Notes: generated by a model from the letters alone, not told the origin. A stretch of DNA of 64,000 nt from Lophius americanus (GCA_037951165.1 JBBDHG010000134.1:2161501-2225500); one strand, 5' to 3'; shown: positions 35,037 to 48,000, counted from the stretch's first letter. Made by a program: numbers and translations.

Positions 35037-36330
35037 ACCTTCACATGCCCACAGCCGCTCCTGTTCACACACCTATGCTCTTAGAGATAACATAATAACA
35101 GCCTGCATGCCGCTTGGCACACCTACAGTAGATCCATGTGCACGTTCAACCATAGGAGAAGCTCAGGAGTCAATTAGGAGTCAGTTGCTGTGTAATTGGG
35201 TGAGATATTAGCTTTACTGTCAGTAAATTAAAAACCAATCTTGAGGAACGGGCAGGAAAGCAAGGATTCCTGGTTTCTTCCCGAGTCTGCCCTTGTGAAA
35301 GCACTGTGACAGGTGGAAGCTAATGAGAAGTCCTATCATACCTCTAGTCTTAATCCTGATGAACATCTGGACAGACAGGCGAGAACTTCTAAGACTCAAC
35401 TCCCACCTATCTGAATGTGTGCGTGTGACAGCTGTGAGGCTACTGAGACTCGTGATGCACAACATGTGGGAGTTTAATTGTTGCTGAGAACAAAAGGGGG
35501 AGAAAAGACCTTCTGTTAAAAAATAGTTACTTCTTTTAATCAGGAAGAGTCATGGATTTATAAAAGAACGCAACACTTTTTTAAACGATTTGAGCCGGAT
35601 TTTATTTGGGGACCTTCCAGATGTTCAGAAATCTGCTCCTCAGAAACACTTTCTCATTTCTTTCCCATTGTTGCATTCACCGCAGTCAGTAACCAAAAGT
35701 TTTCTTTATTAACAACCTCATTCCAGCGTTACCATCAGATATTCATAGAAATAACCCATACTCAATAACCAACAGATGCAGCCGGTGTGGATCGGCTACA
35801 TCTGTACGGCTAATCAGTCCATATGAGAAACAACGGCACTGCTGCTAGTCGGCACAGATGCTGCATAAACATCCAACACCCAGCTCGGCCGGCGTTTAGC
35901 AGGAGTCACCATGAGGAAGGAAGTTAATCATTCTTATCACTAATAGATGGCTGTCTCATCAGTTGCCGGCTGATTGCTTTATTTCCTACCAATGGGCAGC
36001 AGTCTTTTGCATATGGCTGCTTCTGTTGAGGTATTATTTCAAAGAGATTTTCCTGTGGTCCCAGTTTTACTTCTACAAGTCAGTGTCTATTAACTGCCAT
36101 GCCGATTGAAAGCCGAATGGAGTTTCAGCCCTGGAGCCTTACAAACGGATTGCAGCATTTTCTCGCAATCATCTGCAGAAGATAAGAGCTGTTTTTTAAA
36201 TTGCAAAGAAAAAAAAACGCTCCACACAGTTCACCCAGCATAATCCATGTCTCAGAGTCTGCTTTCCCACAAAAGTGAGCCATGTCCGAGTTCAAGACTC
36301 GTGCTAGGGTTCTCGTTCAGAGTTAAGACT

Positions 36331-37179
36331 GTTTAGAGTGGGACTAGAGCCATGACATTATATCACAGTGGCACTAAAGCCATATTAATATGTCACAGAG
36401 GCACAAGATCCAATCATTTTGTCACAGAGCCACTAGAGCCACATCATTCTGTCACAGAGGCACTGCCGACATGTCACTACTTCCTGGTTAGACTAGAGAC
36501 ACATCACTAGGTCATTGAGGCCATTTCGCCGCGCCACTACGACACAAAAGCATGAAAGCAATATCATGATGTAACAGAGACACTATAGTCATGTCATCAC
36601 ATCACAGAGATACTAGAGCAATGCCATAATGTCACAGAGGCACTTGAGACATTTCATATTGTTACAGAGGCACTAGAGCCATATCATCATATCACAGATG
36701 CACAGGATCCACTTCATTCGTCGCAGAGACACTAGATCCAATCATCTCGTCATAGAGGCGTTGGAACAAAAGCTTTCTGACAGACGCATTAGAGCCATGT
36801 CATTTCATCACAGAGGGACCAGAAACAAATCACAACTTTATGGTGGCACTAGAGCTTCATTATTACATCACAGAGGCCCTAGAAACACTTCAACATGTCA
36901 TGGAGGCCGTATAACCATTGCATTACAACTCAGAAGCCACATGTCACAGAGATACTACATCCACTAATTCCATCACACAGGCAGTAGAGCCAAGTCATTA
37001 TGTGACATAGGCACCTCAGTCCTTTCAATGCACCACAGAGGCACTAGAGCCACATCAGTAAATCATGGAGGCACTAGAGCTACACCATTGAGTTTCAGAG
37101 GCCCTAGATTCATGTCACGTCTTAACAGCAGCACTGGTCATATCTTATGCCACAGACGCACTAGAGTCACATGATTACC
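36331..37179 (+). repeat. Degenerate ~30 bp minisatellite, about 28 units
   Basis: The unit is about TCACAGAGGCACTAGAGCC followed by an 11-base A/T-rich part such as ATATCATTATG. Early units measure 30, 29 and 30 bp (from 36363). Units keep the CACAGAGGCACTAGAG core with many substitutions, and a few are disrupted (about 36465-36550 and 36770-36900). Old, diverged array inside an intron. Confidence 0.85.
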
Positions 37180-37190
37180 AAAAGAAATGT

Positions 37191-37335
37191 GAGGCGGCTG
37201 TAGCTCAATTCATACAAGGGTCATCCACACAACCCGAAGGGTGGCGGTTTGATGCCAGCCCTTGCATTCATGTCGAAGGGAGATTTGAATCCAGAATTCT
37301 CTGGTTGTGAGTTGCTAACAATCACCATGACATAG
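37191..37335 (+). mobile_element. tRNA-derived SINE head (truncated)
   Basis: Begins GGCGGCTGTAGCTCAATTC and has an A-box-like TAGCTCAATTC and a B-box GGTTTGATGCC at 37246-37256. The CTTGAGCAAG body is missing or unrecognisable after about 37335. It starts about 10 bp after the 30 bp minisatellite ends. Confidence 0.65.
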
Positions 37336-37624
37336 AATTGATATTAAAGTTGCAAATGTGTACGTTTTCCAGACTTCAACCAATCATCTATTCTCATCCA
37401 ACATGTCTCTGCATGTGTGATTTCAAAGTCGGCAAAAATCAAAAATCTCCCTCTTGAGTTAGTTTCTCAACGGAAACATTCAAGTGAAAATTGTTTCCGA
37501 CACTACATGTGAGAAACCCTGTGTTGTATAATGTGGGATTGGAAAAGGTAAACAGTAATCAGTGATGATTGAACCGAAGCTTAAAGTCATCTGCAAATGT
37601 ATTCCTTCTATTTCTCTGCTTCAG

Positions 37625-37695
37625 GGCGCGGCGCTGAAGTACATTCCCACCATTGTCAATGATGTTAAGCTGGTCTTTGATCCAAAGGAACTAAG
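37625..37695 (+). CDS. dock1: DOCK1 exon: GAALKYIPTIVNDVKLVFDP segment
   Basis: Encodes GAALKYIPTIVNDVKLVFDP and KEL plus two bases of serine. Acceptor TCTGCTTCAG ends at 37624 and donor GTAATA starts at 37696. Phase 0 in, phase 2 out. This short exon (71 nt) lies between two introns of more than 4 kb. The protein run is near-invariant in the family. A tRNA-derived SINE and a long 30 bp minisatellite lie 0.3-1.3 kb upstream. Confidence 0.94.
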
Positions 37696-38280
37696 GTAAT
37701 ATTTCATCAACTGCAATTATCTCTGGTGTTGTTATGACACCCTTGACATACAGTTCTAATTTGAAGGGAATATATTCACAGGTAGATGCTGCAATGTCAT
37801 CAAAGCAGAGCTATTTGCATCTTTTTTTCCCTTTCTCTGTCATTCCTGACTGTAATTTGCATATGTCACCGAGCTTCTCAAACAGACAGAAAAACACTGA
37901 AATGCCTCACAGGAGCCCATTAAAGCTAATGTTAAAATAACTAAAAACAAAAGGAGAATGTTTGATTTTACGTGTTTGGGTGCATCCTTAACAGGCAAGG
38001 GGAATGTAAAGATTCTGAAGCACCAGGCCCCTTTGTGTCAGACTCCATAACTCTCTTCTTTTTACACTGCTCCACTTTGAGACAATGTGATGATTAATGA
38101 TTGAATAAGCCCAGGCTGCTTTAGAAACCCACTCACCGTTCCACTCAAGTGTCGGCTTCATGTAATGCCGTCTACCGTGAATGTCATCTGTTATACATTA
38201 ATGCTCATTCTAATTGCCTCCGAAGCTGATTTATCCTCAGCACCTGAACACATTTCTCTCAAATAAACAATGTACAACTT

Positions 38281-38299
38281 ATATATATATATATATATA
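38281..38299. repeat. TA microsatellite
   Basis: About nine AT units. Confidence 0.9.
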
Positions 38300-39256
38300 C
38301 AACCTTTTTGAAAATTGGACCAAACCTGTCCATGTATTTCTGAGATGGGGTTTTATTTTTGAGACATAGAGGGCATTATATCCCATTTAAATGTCTTTGG
38401 TCTGTTAAGCTGAGATGACAGACTACAACAACAAGGAAGGACCCCATTTTATGGAAGAAAAAAAGTTAGTTTTTTGACATGTGGTTCCTCTCTGTGCTCC
38501 AATTTTGTCGGGGAACGGGTTGCTGAATCTGAAACAAACCAGATCGGATGTACACAAGTACCAAAAACCTGAACGTTGGCTCATAACTTTAGCTATGGAG
38601 GTGCCTTGAGTGAATCTGTCCACTTCCACTATATCAGATTTCTCTCTGAACAAATATATTTCATTTTCCAGACCTTGAAATGTGCCATCTGTGTTCATCT
38701 TTGAGCTTTCAGCAAGGGGCTTTTCCATTTGTTCAGCACCTGGACAGGCACCATTTCCATAACAGATCCATACAGGATCTTCAATCCCTGCTCCTGACGT
38801 CACCTTAGAGTGAGCCTTCATTCCAAGGTGGAGGACTTTGAGTCTTTTGGCACATCACTTCAGTCTACTATGCCCCATTTGTCTTTTTGTACCTCTCCGT
38901 CTATTCCAGCAGAAGTAGCCCTTTTTGTGGTCCACCGATTCTGTTGCATCCAATTCAAAGTCTTAATTTATTATTGATTCAGGAACCTTTTTACCTATTC
39001 TGGATTTTAAAAGTAAATGGCTGTCCACTTCCTCACAGTTCCTCCCTGTTCTGACCATAAGGAACTTTTCTCTATCCAGTTACGTGATGAGGAGCATTAA
39101 AACACAATCACAGTGCTGAAGGCACCGTTTGAACCGCTATTAAGAAATATTGATTAAATTAGCTGGTCATTAATATAATAGGGCTGTCAAGTCACAAATT
39201 AATCTCATTAATTAAACGCGTTGTGATTAATTATTCTCAAACACATCCAGCAGCTA

Positions 39257-39665
39257 TTACATTAAAACTACCTGTTTAATATTTTTTAGGTCCCCCCTTT
39301 TAATGCTATAACATTTCTTCTCGACCTGACACGTTTCTGTCAGGACCATTATTAGTGCTACACTGGTTCTGCTGTGGGATCGACCACATGAGTTAGCCTT
39401 CTCTCCCGTCAGCGATGCACTTCCTTGGACCACTTTGGTGGGTTCTAACCATTGCAGACTGGGGTCACTTAACAAGCCCTGTAGTTCTGGAGACAGTCTG
39501 ACCCAGTTGTCTAGCCTTTACAATTTGTGGCTTTCCAAAGTCTTACAGATCCTTAGAAATGCGGATCTTTCCTGCTTCTGACACGTCAACATCAGGACAA
39601 AATGTTCACTTGCTTCCTTAATATATCCCACCCATCACCTGCTGGTGGTTTTGATGCTATGGTGG
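39257..39665 (-). mobile_element. Tc1/mariner relic, 5' part and DNA-binding region, minus strand
   Basis: On the minus strand it has GTGGGATATATTAAGGAAGC, then a degraded transposase start. The codons SLQWLEPTKVVQGSASL, then RSHSRTSVALIMVLTE, resemble the helix-turn-helix part of a Tc1-type transposase. The frame is broken relative to a functional gene, and the catalytic part is missing. Same family as the copies at 27790, 46366 and 55230. Confidence 0.7.
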
Positions 39666-40779
39666 TTTGTATCGGTATTTATTGTAAGCACTTATAAATA
39701 TTTAAATTAGATAAGTGAATCACATGCTTTGAAATAATCCGTATTACCGTTTTGGTGTTAATCATGCGGCCCTATTACATTGTAATCGTTTTTAAGTTAT
39801 GGGAACAAAATATGGATTTTTCTTTTTTTTTCTTCTTTTAACCAGGTTGTTGCTTTTGATCTCAGCCTTAATTCCGAATGCTATCGTCTTCCTCACAGTA
39901 TGAAGCCATTCTCTCTCTCCCGACTGAGTAAAGGTGGCATCAGCTGCTGCTGTTGTTAGCTCAAACCTGGAGGCGACTAAATTAAAGCCGTGAGGGTGAG
40001 GGGCGTTTCATCCCCTGCCAGTACCGTTCCCGTCCTCCTCGGGCTTCAGCCTGCCAGAATAACAAGCTTCAGGCCTTGTCAATGAGGAAAAAACTGCCCT
40101 CTTTATTTGTGTGTATAAAGCCATATTTATATTTTCGGTTCTAACTTGTTAAATATAATTTGATCTATAATAAATCAGTCCTTCAGAAATATTTATTCTA
40201 AAAGCATGCAATGGAAATCAAGGCTGAATCGAAGTAGACATCCTTGAGGAAATGGCTTGTGAAAAATAGAAGCCACAATTAATGGCTATTGAAGCCATTA
40301 GAGGGTGGAGATCCCTCCCACCCCTCACAGGTAGTTCATTTATCCATGCCGATTAGACATTCAGGACTCAAATCTGTGTGCGCTCTGTGTCGCTGCTATA
40401 TACACATTTCTCTGACTTATCTGTCATCTTAAATGAGTCTGTGTGGGGACGGATTCGATATAATACGATTATAAGGATATTCACAAACCTTTAGCAAATC
40501 ATATTGAACAGTTCAACCCAGCTTTAACCTCATTAATCAGAACTAATAAATTCAATAATGAAACGTAAAAACCAGGTTATCTAGCATTTTACAGTTAGAA
40601 GAAAAATGATTAAATGCATAATTACTTCACTTTATTTGTAAATAATACTACTTAATTTAGCAGTAGGATCCCAAAGTTTTGTATTTTAAGACCTAAGTGT
40701 ACATTATAGCACCAAGAACTTTGCCATTGCTCACCTGAAATCATAAGAAATGTTGTTTCCGAACCACCTAAGTTAGACA

Positions 40780-41265
40780 AAGTAGTTTGGGGCTGCGTTG
40801 AAGCTACTTTGCCTCTTGGGGTGCTGGAAACCTGCAGCATGTAGAGTAGATTGATTCAATCAAGGATCATGAAATCCTTGAAGATCGTTGCACTACCTGT
40901 GAAACCTCCGACGTCAAACAAAGCTTGGTTTCAGAAGAAGTCCTGGAACATTCTAGCGCGGCTGTCACAGTCATCTGACTTGAATCCCTAAGACACCTCA
41001 GGAAAGCTGGTTTGGAGGCTATAGAGCAGCAGCTCTGGTCTAGCTTATAGCAGCAAGGGAGTCTCTAGAAAGTACTAGAGATGATCATTAGAAAGGCAGT
41101 CAGTCATTTAGTGGCTGCACTACTTTGTAAAAGTAGGATTTTCTTTTTGCACAAAAACTGTTGTATTGAGCTATTAAAGCTGTTTTCTATGTTTTGTTTA
41201 CTGGATATGGGTCATAAGTTGAACATTTTGTTGCCAATAAACCCAACATTCAATGGTGGTTGAAA
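40780..41265 (+). mobile_element. Second Tc1-type transposase relic (plus strand)
   Basis: Includes GTTTGGGGCTGCGTTGAAGC, GGAAACCTGCAGCATGTAGA, GATTCAATCAAGGATCATG and CAGTCATCTGACTTGAATCC. The last gives SQSSDLNP, a degraded form of the SQSPDLNPIE catalytic motif. Many stops follow. It is a different family from the 39257 relic, since the phrases differ. The ends are not resolved. Confidence 0.7.
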
Positions 41266-41968
41266 GGTCTTGCTTCCAGCTACAGATATCACTTTGAATT
41301 GAGATATGGTGTGCTACGTTCTGTGGAGTTTGTCAGGAAACCGGTTACAAGTGTGTTTCACGAATATCGTGTTTCAGTTCAATTACAAATGAAATAGAGA
41401 CATTAAGGCACTTAATCACTTAAACACAAAAGTAAATTCTCAGCCCTTTTCATACGAGACTGGTATTATCTGTAGACCTTGAGTGACTAACAATAATTAC
41501 TTTGTTGAGTTTAAGTATTACCTTTCATCGCACCATCGCGGAACGAAAATATAGAATAGGCCTGCAATTATGTATTTTAAAGTAAAAACAGTTTGCTTCT
41601 CTTGTGTAAATGTGAAACCCACATGTGTTTGTGGGATTATGTCTAATCAACACATGAGCCCCCCTGCAAAAACTGACCCTCATTATTGATTTAAAGAATC
41701 GACTGCTAATCCAATCATAGCAAGCAACTAACAAACTCTTGTAAAAAGTTCACCCCAGGTCATCTCCTCTAGGTCAGTTGACAAATGTCTATTGTTTCAT
41801 GTGATATATTTTCGTGTCATCCAACCCCAGACCGAATGTCTCTTAGTCCCCGCGTGGGTGTGTGAGACCTTTTAATTGGGTTTTGGGTGATGGGAAAGCA
41901 GTCAACCAGCCCATTATGCCTGAACCGTTTGACCTTTTCTCTTGATTATCCTCCTTCTGTCTCCGTAG

Positions 41969-42075
41969 CAAACTCTTCACCGAGTTCATCCTAAAGGTTC
42001 CTCTGGGTCGCCTGGTGAAACAGAAGCTGGACTGTCTGATCGACATTGTCCACAGTGATCTCTTCACTCATCACG
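41969..42075 (+). CDS. dock1: DOCK1 exon: KLFTEFILKVPLGRL segment
   Basis: Completes serine, then reads KLFTEFILKVPLGRLVKQKL and DCLIDIVHSDLFTHH, plus one base of aspartate. Acceptor CTGTCTCCGTAG ends at 41968, donor GTGAGA starts at 42076. Phase 2 in, phase 1 out. IVHSDLFT.H agrees with DOCK1; DOCK2 diverges here. An open frame on the opposite strand over this exon is only a shadow. Confidence 0.92.
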
Positions 42076-45000
42076 GTGAGAACACAAACAAACCCGAACT
42101 GCCCTCAGTTCTTCACTCTAAGTGTTTTAACATTGACCACTGCACACAGCCCCTGCCCCCAGAGGTAGCCCACAGTAAAGGTCTCTGGTGAGGTGCATGG
42201 ACACCCCTCTTCTTAACTTAAACAACACTACTCATGCACTCCCATCTACTCAGTAGCTCTTTCCTGTCTGCTCTGCTGTTGAAGCCTTTTCATTCCAAGG
42301 ATTCAAAATTCATTTTTTGTCATACTTTTGTTGACTTTCTTACATATTAAAAGGTCCGACATAGTTGCATACAATATAAAAGTAGACGTGCAAGTGACAT
42401 AATGACTAGAATTTGGATTGCTCAAATGGATAAATAGATAAATAGGAATTTTGCACTGAATTATGGGACAATTTGAATGTTAAATGTGTGGTCCTCTGAA
42501 ATGTGAGTGCCCATAAAGTTCAAACTGGAGAGTTTGTACTCTTCCTGTGGGTGTGTCCTAAATGGAGAGGCCCATTTATGCAGAAAGTTAAACCAACAGA
42601 CGGCGCCCTCGCCTTTATTTGATCAGAATTTGTGCATGTTTTCTGAAAACTTATGGATATGGATGAGGCGGAGCAATACCCCTGAAAATGATTGAGGGTA
42701 CTGCTGTCACTGCTTCCGCTTTGACCCCACCCTAGAAAAGTGGGAGAATAAAAATATTTCTTGTTTCCCTGTCCAGATGTAGACATACTTAATGAGAGCC
42801 CCCCCCCTGCTGTAGCTGGGTCACCCTGTGGTGACCAACAGTCATCTCCCTGCTCCACTGACCGCTGAAGGCCAAAACCTTTTACCCAAGGGAGCCATCC
42901 TCAGAGGGCGTGTTGGGTTACGTCCTGATTTAGATAAAGACTCGCACACGCTGCCCTGTGGTGGCAAATTAATTAGAACTGTTTCTACCTCATAAAATAG
43001 CAGCAGTGAGTTAATGTAGCTGGCAGGGACAACATATGCCTTAGAGGTGCGTGCTAAGGAAGTGGACGACAAAATTATCCTCGGCCTCCGTCATCAGCAG
43101 ATGTTCAATTCAGCCTGAGAGCATAGAAAATATGATGAAACAGAATTTTTCTTCAATTTAGATTTTTCCTTTGCAATAAAGTCTGATTTTTATAGAACAT
43201 AGAGTAGATGTCGGCGATCCAGTCCTTTCATTCCTTAGCAGCAAGCTGTGTCTGAAGCTGTGGCCAGTTTAGTGGGTAATTATTGAAGGACAATGCTCAG
43301 TGCTCAGTCCTCTCGTCATTACTATTGATTTGTTGGTGCGCTTACAGACAGATAAGCCTCCCTGATGCCTGATCATCTGCCATGTAGGCGGAGCCCATCC
43401 TGTACTGAAGTTCTCACAAGCGGTGCTTTCAATCTCCATTAGATCTTGATGTGTCTGATATTTTAGAAACAGTGTTACCTTATTAGTGTTTATCAAAGAG
43501 TTGGTCATTTTATCCTGCTGTTTCAGCCAGGCATTTTAGTCTTTTGTAGTTATAGAAAAGGTCTGATGATCAATTTAAGGAATACTTCCAGACATGGATC
43601 CCGTTCTAATTTGCATATCTATTTATTTACAGGACTGGGTCTGAGCCAGTGAGCCGGGCCTCTTACCCATTTAATGTTTGAGAATAGGATGAGAAGGTTT
43701 GGCGTCTAGACCTCTAATATTTGGCTGTATTGGATAAAACTATGAAACCTCAGAAGGAACCATCAAGTAGCTGGTTCCATCAGTCCGGATTGCACTTCAG
43801 CTTTTGGAGCACAGATTAATGATGTTTACCTTTTCACCTCAGTTTTGTCGACCTCCTAGTGTCGCTAGACATTTTCCATGTCTTGCATTAATTTATTGCT
43901 AAAATGCGATGTATTTTTGGTGTTATTGCGATGTATTGTTCTCAGCATGGTGCAAGTTTTTGGAGGGTGTAACGGTACATTTACAACTAACATATCCTTA
44001 CGAGGCATGCTGAGAGTGGACCGAAGGCTCCATCCGTATCAGTAAATGCCTTCAACGTTAAGCGTAAATGGGGCTTTAGGAATCCTGACCCCTGAATAGT
44101 TCCTGAATGGTTCCCTCACCGGCTAGTACCGAAGTTATATACATACACCCACATGATCTCAGCGAACGCCAATATTTACTGATTATTCTGATTGTTATAC
44201 TCTACGTTTCACTGAAAACGGGGACCTTCAGAATATTTCGCAAACATTGGGTCATTTTCGGAGTTTTCCCCGGAAGTCTTGCCTGCAGAAGTCCTGAACG
44301 TTATACGTCACAACATAAAGACGCTGGATATTTTATTGGAAATTCGATGAGTGTTTGATAACGTCCAGGTTAAAGAAGTTCACTAGCGATACAAATGATA
44401 AAACATTTGCCGTTTGCCGTCTTAGTCTGAAAAAATGTTGTTTGTTTATAAACGTTATAAGTCAGAAAATCCTTTAGAACAATACAACCCTAAACATGTT
44501 TAAATAAATGTCTAAATAGGACTTTGGTAATATACTGCACACATGTATTGCGATACGCCACAAAATATCTCAATACGAAAATATTCTGTAGTAACCAGTA
44601 CTACTAAACGTGTGTCTCAGCTATTTTTTCACTCCCAAGGCCACTTCCTGTTCAAACCGAACCGGAAATTGAAATGCTGCCTATTGAATTTGCGTTCGCT
44701 TTCTTACTGTGGAGAGGCAGGGACTTTATTTAGTTTGTCTTTTATTTTAGAGGCACAATGCTGTGTCACCTTCCCCGTTGACATTGCAAAAGGAGCGCAT
44801 TAATCACTTGCCAATGGGCTCATCTGAAGAGAATAAACATGTCAGATGCTCTCCCAGTCTGTGTTAGAGGGGAAAATCACGAAAGCATCCAAAATCTGTT
44901 TGTACCGGAAGTTTAACGAGAGTGCGCATGGACTAGCTTGATAGTTCCGGTCTGCTTGTCCCGCTCCCGCACTGCTGCTGGTGCGTATATGAGTGAATGT

Positions 45001-45586
45001 GTGTGTACATGTTAGCACACACATCTATGTATGTGTGCTGCTTACTTTTTCTGTGTATTTAAAGTTTGAAGGAGGTACAGTGGGGATGAGGATAGGACCT
45101 CGGTAGACTGAGGTTCTTAAAACCATCCACACTACGTGAGACCCCCTCAGATAAGAGGTGTTTTTTCTGTTCAAGCCCTGGAACTCTTATAAAAGAGGGG
45201 AAAAAAAACAGTTTTGTTTCAAGCCTCGTAACCTCTGAAGGGCACTACTAAGGTTCCCAGCCGCACAAAAAATATTTTTCACTGCAGATGTGACTAACCC
45301 TAACCCACAAAGCAAATTCATAACTTCAATAATAATTTGATACATGCACATTTCTTTTGATGTGTGTACCAGTACCAGTGACAGTTTGTAAATAAAAATC
45401 CATAATACTCCAATCAGAATGCTAGCCTTTAAATTTTTTCAACAACTCTGAACATCGATTTGCATAGAATCATAAAGATTTTTTACTCTTCCTCTCCAGC
45501 AAACAGACATTGTTGCGTCATTTCCCACAAAGCAACATCATAACAACAAGGTATTGACCAACTAGAAGAAGCACTCAGAGAGCACA

Positions 45587-46187
45587 AACCTCCGCCAAGG
45601 AGCAATGGTACCCTAGGTTAAGGAAAAAATCATGCAGATTTGTGCATTACCGTCTGAGCTATTGCTGGTCGTCTCCTGTGCATTCCACTTCAGCGTCTCT
45701 GTTTCAGCCCATGATGCCCAAGGATCCATCCCCTGAGGAACATCAAAGGAATTCTTGAAATTAAATACCCCGGCTCCACCCCAAAAGAAACATTAAAGGA
45801 ACAAAGGGAGCAATAGCTACATTGCCATGTCAATACTCAAAACACATCTCTGGGTAAAATTTCATGTTAATTTGTCACATTATAAATAATAAAAAATAAT
45901 ACATTTAATTTATAATGCACTTTAGATTTGGATCAAATCTCAAAGTGCTAACACATAGTAGCACATAGTTATTTTTTATAATCCTGCTCACAAACAAACC
46001 AAACCAAACCAAACAAAAACAATCATGAGTTGGTTCATATTAAACTATTTAAGAAACACCCAAAAACAACAATGTCATGAAAATCTGTTCATTTGTTTTT
46101 CCGTAATCTTGGTCACAAATAAACAAACAAACAGAAAAACCGACAGGCAGAGGTGAAAACACAGCCTCCTTCTAGGAGGAGGTAATA
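45587..46187. mobile_element. Unclassified repeat with CCTCCGCCAAGG-type inverted ends
   Basis: The left edge is CCTCCGCCAAGGAGC. The right edge is CCTCCTTCTAGGAGGAGG followed by TAATAA. The right third has the phrases CTGTTCATTTGTTTTTCCG and AAACAAACAAACAG seen in other copies. The repeat at 7165-7276 ends CTCCTTGGCGGAGGTAATAA, so the two ends are inverted versions of one motif. No coding capacity. Confidence 0.55.
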
Positions 46188-46365
46188 AAATCTCCATATA
46201 ATACAGCAGTAGAGGAAGAGATTGAAAAGAAAATTGATTAACTTCCACTTGAGGCATTAAGAGAATTTTGCATATCCCGCATTTTGGCCCTTGTAGGTCC
46301 AAATTGGTAATCTGCTAGGACAGATTGATCCACATCAGCACATACCTGTACATATTTTGTAGTAT

Positions 46366-46875
46366 ATCAGCCATAACATTATTACCAGCTGCTGGATATT
46401 GTGTACAGCCTGCTTTAACCGTCAAACCGCTCTGATCCATCACGACAAGGATTCCACAAGACGTCTGAAGTGCTTCACGCTCATCTGAATTAAGATCTTG
46501 GGAATTTTGAGGCGACGGCAACATCATGAGCGTGTTGTGCTGTCATTAATGAATCCCTTGGAAGAGGGGTACTGTATTTGCCACATTGTTTAGGTAGATG
46601 GTTGGTGTTAAACATCAACAAGAATGCACAGACTTAAAGTTTCCCAGTGGCACGTTGCCCAAAGCATGACACCGACTCTCCCAGTTTGATATCTACGCAT
46701 GCACATTCACCAAACCATCAGCAATGACGCTAAAGAAAATGAGATTCACCAGAATAAACAATTTTCCTCCATTGTTCGTGGTATATCCCATCCACTGACG
46801 GGTGCCATTGTAACGAGATAATCAATGGTTAAAGGTGACCTCACCTGTCTGGGGTTATACTGTTATGGCTGGCTT
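46366..46875 (-). mobile_element. Tc1/mariner deletion derivative with both ends, minus strand
   Basis: The left end ATCAGCCATAACATTATTACC and the right end GGTTATACTGTTATGGCTGG are inverted to each other. Inside, minus-strand phrases GAGATAATC and GCATGACACCGACTCTCCC (an internal transposase stretch, seen on the plus strand as TTGCCCAAAGCATGACACCG) match the same family. At about 510 bp it lacks most of the transposase. Confidence 0.7.
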
Positions 46876-47962
46876 TCATCTTTCAAAATGAAACATATTT
46901 GAGCCAATAAATTAATTCACACAAACGTACACCTTTGAAGCAACCTAGCGTGTCCATCAGTGTCATTTCATTGCATATTTTTTCCATCAGGATCAATCGT
47001 TTCGATCTCATATGTAATTGCTAACTTCAATCAGGAGCGCCCCTTTAATACTTCTAGATTACTGAAAGCAATTTCAAATGAGCCCATCTGTTTTTTCAGA
47101 TGTCCTAGATTGCTAAGACAGAACTTTGGAAATGAGCTAATCAATGCCCGAGTCATTAAAAATGAAATTACAGCGTCTACAGCAGTCTTTACGTGTTCAA
47201 TTCCTAAGTATTGCAAAATTGATCTATTACCCTTTAATTATACACCCTCATAATGGTCTTTGTGTGACTTAATGCATATGCTTAATTCTAACGGTGCTGG
47301 CAATGTCTTAAGTCAAGAATCCTTTTTTTTCTTCTTAAAAGATTGGATAAAAGCACCTATATTTCCTTCATCTGTCTTCATTATTTCACAAACACAGCTC
47401 CGTCACACAGAGGTCAGAGAATGTAGAGCACTGGTTGGAGACATGTTCAATCATGCTGGCATTCTCTACAAAGAGTCCTCCATGCTTCATGATTTTCATT
47501 ACGCGTCGCATCCTGCTGATTATCATCCGGACTTGAACAATATTTGCGATGGGAACGCTTTATGTTTGCCTTTGTCTTATGAGTAATGAGGTTAAAAAAT
47601 CATTTAGCCTGAGCTGATTGGCTCATTAAAGCTGTAACATTATCTGTGAGAGCACAGAGAATGTATCGATTTGAATAGAAATCCATTTTAGGTGGCTCGT
47701 GTAGAGGCGGGTGCTGTCGTTATTTTCTTTTGATATGATGTTAGTATCAATATTTGGTGGTGGAGTGTCTGTGCACTGGGGAGTGTTGTTGTCTTTGCCT
47801 TTCCCTGTGTCTGGTCCAGTATGGTTAGCAATTTTTCAAAGTGCACAGAAAACTGAAACATGATTGCTTTCCTCGCCACAAATCTATAAAATCCTCACTC
47901 AACCCTCAGACTGATACTCTTCACAGTTTTGTCTTCAGGCTTTCAAAACCCCCCCTCCAGCA

Positions 47963-48000
47963 TACACACAGACATACACACACATAAAAACACACGCGTG
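47963..48000. repeat. CA-rich imperfect microsatellite
   Basis: ACACACA runs broken by GACAT and TAAAAA. Confidence 0.75.

Larger units (their letters stand above)
33068..37624 (+). other. Intron, 4.6 kb
   Basis: Contains a SINE 3' fragment (33540-33665), a Tc1-type deletion derivative (33944-34630), a T/C tract (35015-35036), a degenerate 30 bp minisatellite (36331-37179) and a SINE head (37191-37335). The part 35100-36300 shows nothing definite. Confidence 0.8.
37696..41968 (+). other. Intron, 4.3 kb
   Basis: Contains a TA microsatellite (38281-38299), a Tc1 relic on the minus strand (39257-39665) and a second Tc1-type relic on the plus strand (40780-41265). The 132-codon minus-strand open frame at 38423-38821 has no recognised domain. 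Confidence 0.75.

Noticed and set aside
36331..37179. CRISPR-like array
   Set aside because: Units are contiguous and degenerate without unique spacers, and the window is vertebrate intronic DNA.
38423..38821. 132-codon minus-strand open frame
   Set aside because: No recognised domain; isolated; ends and start have no supporting context.
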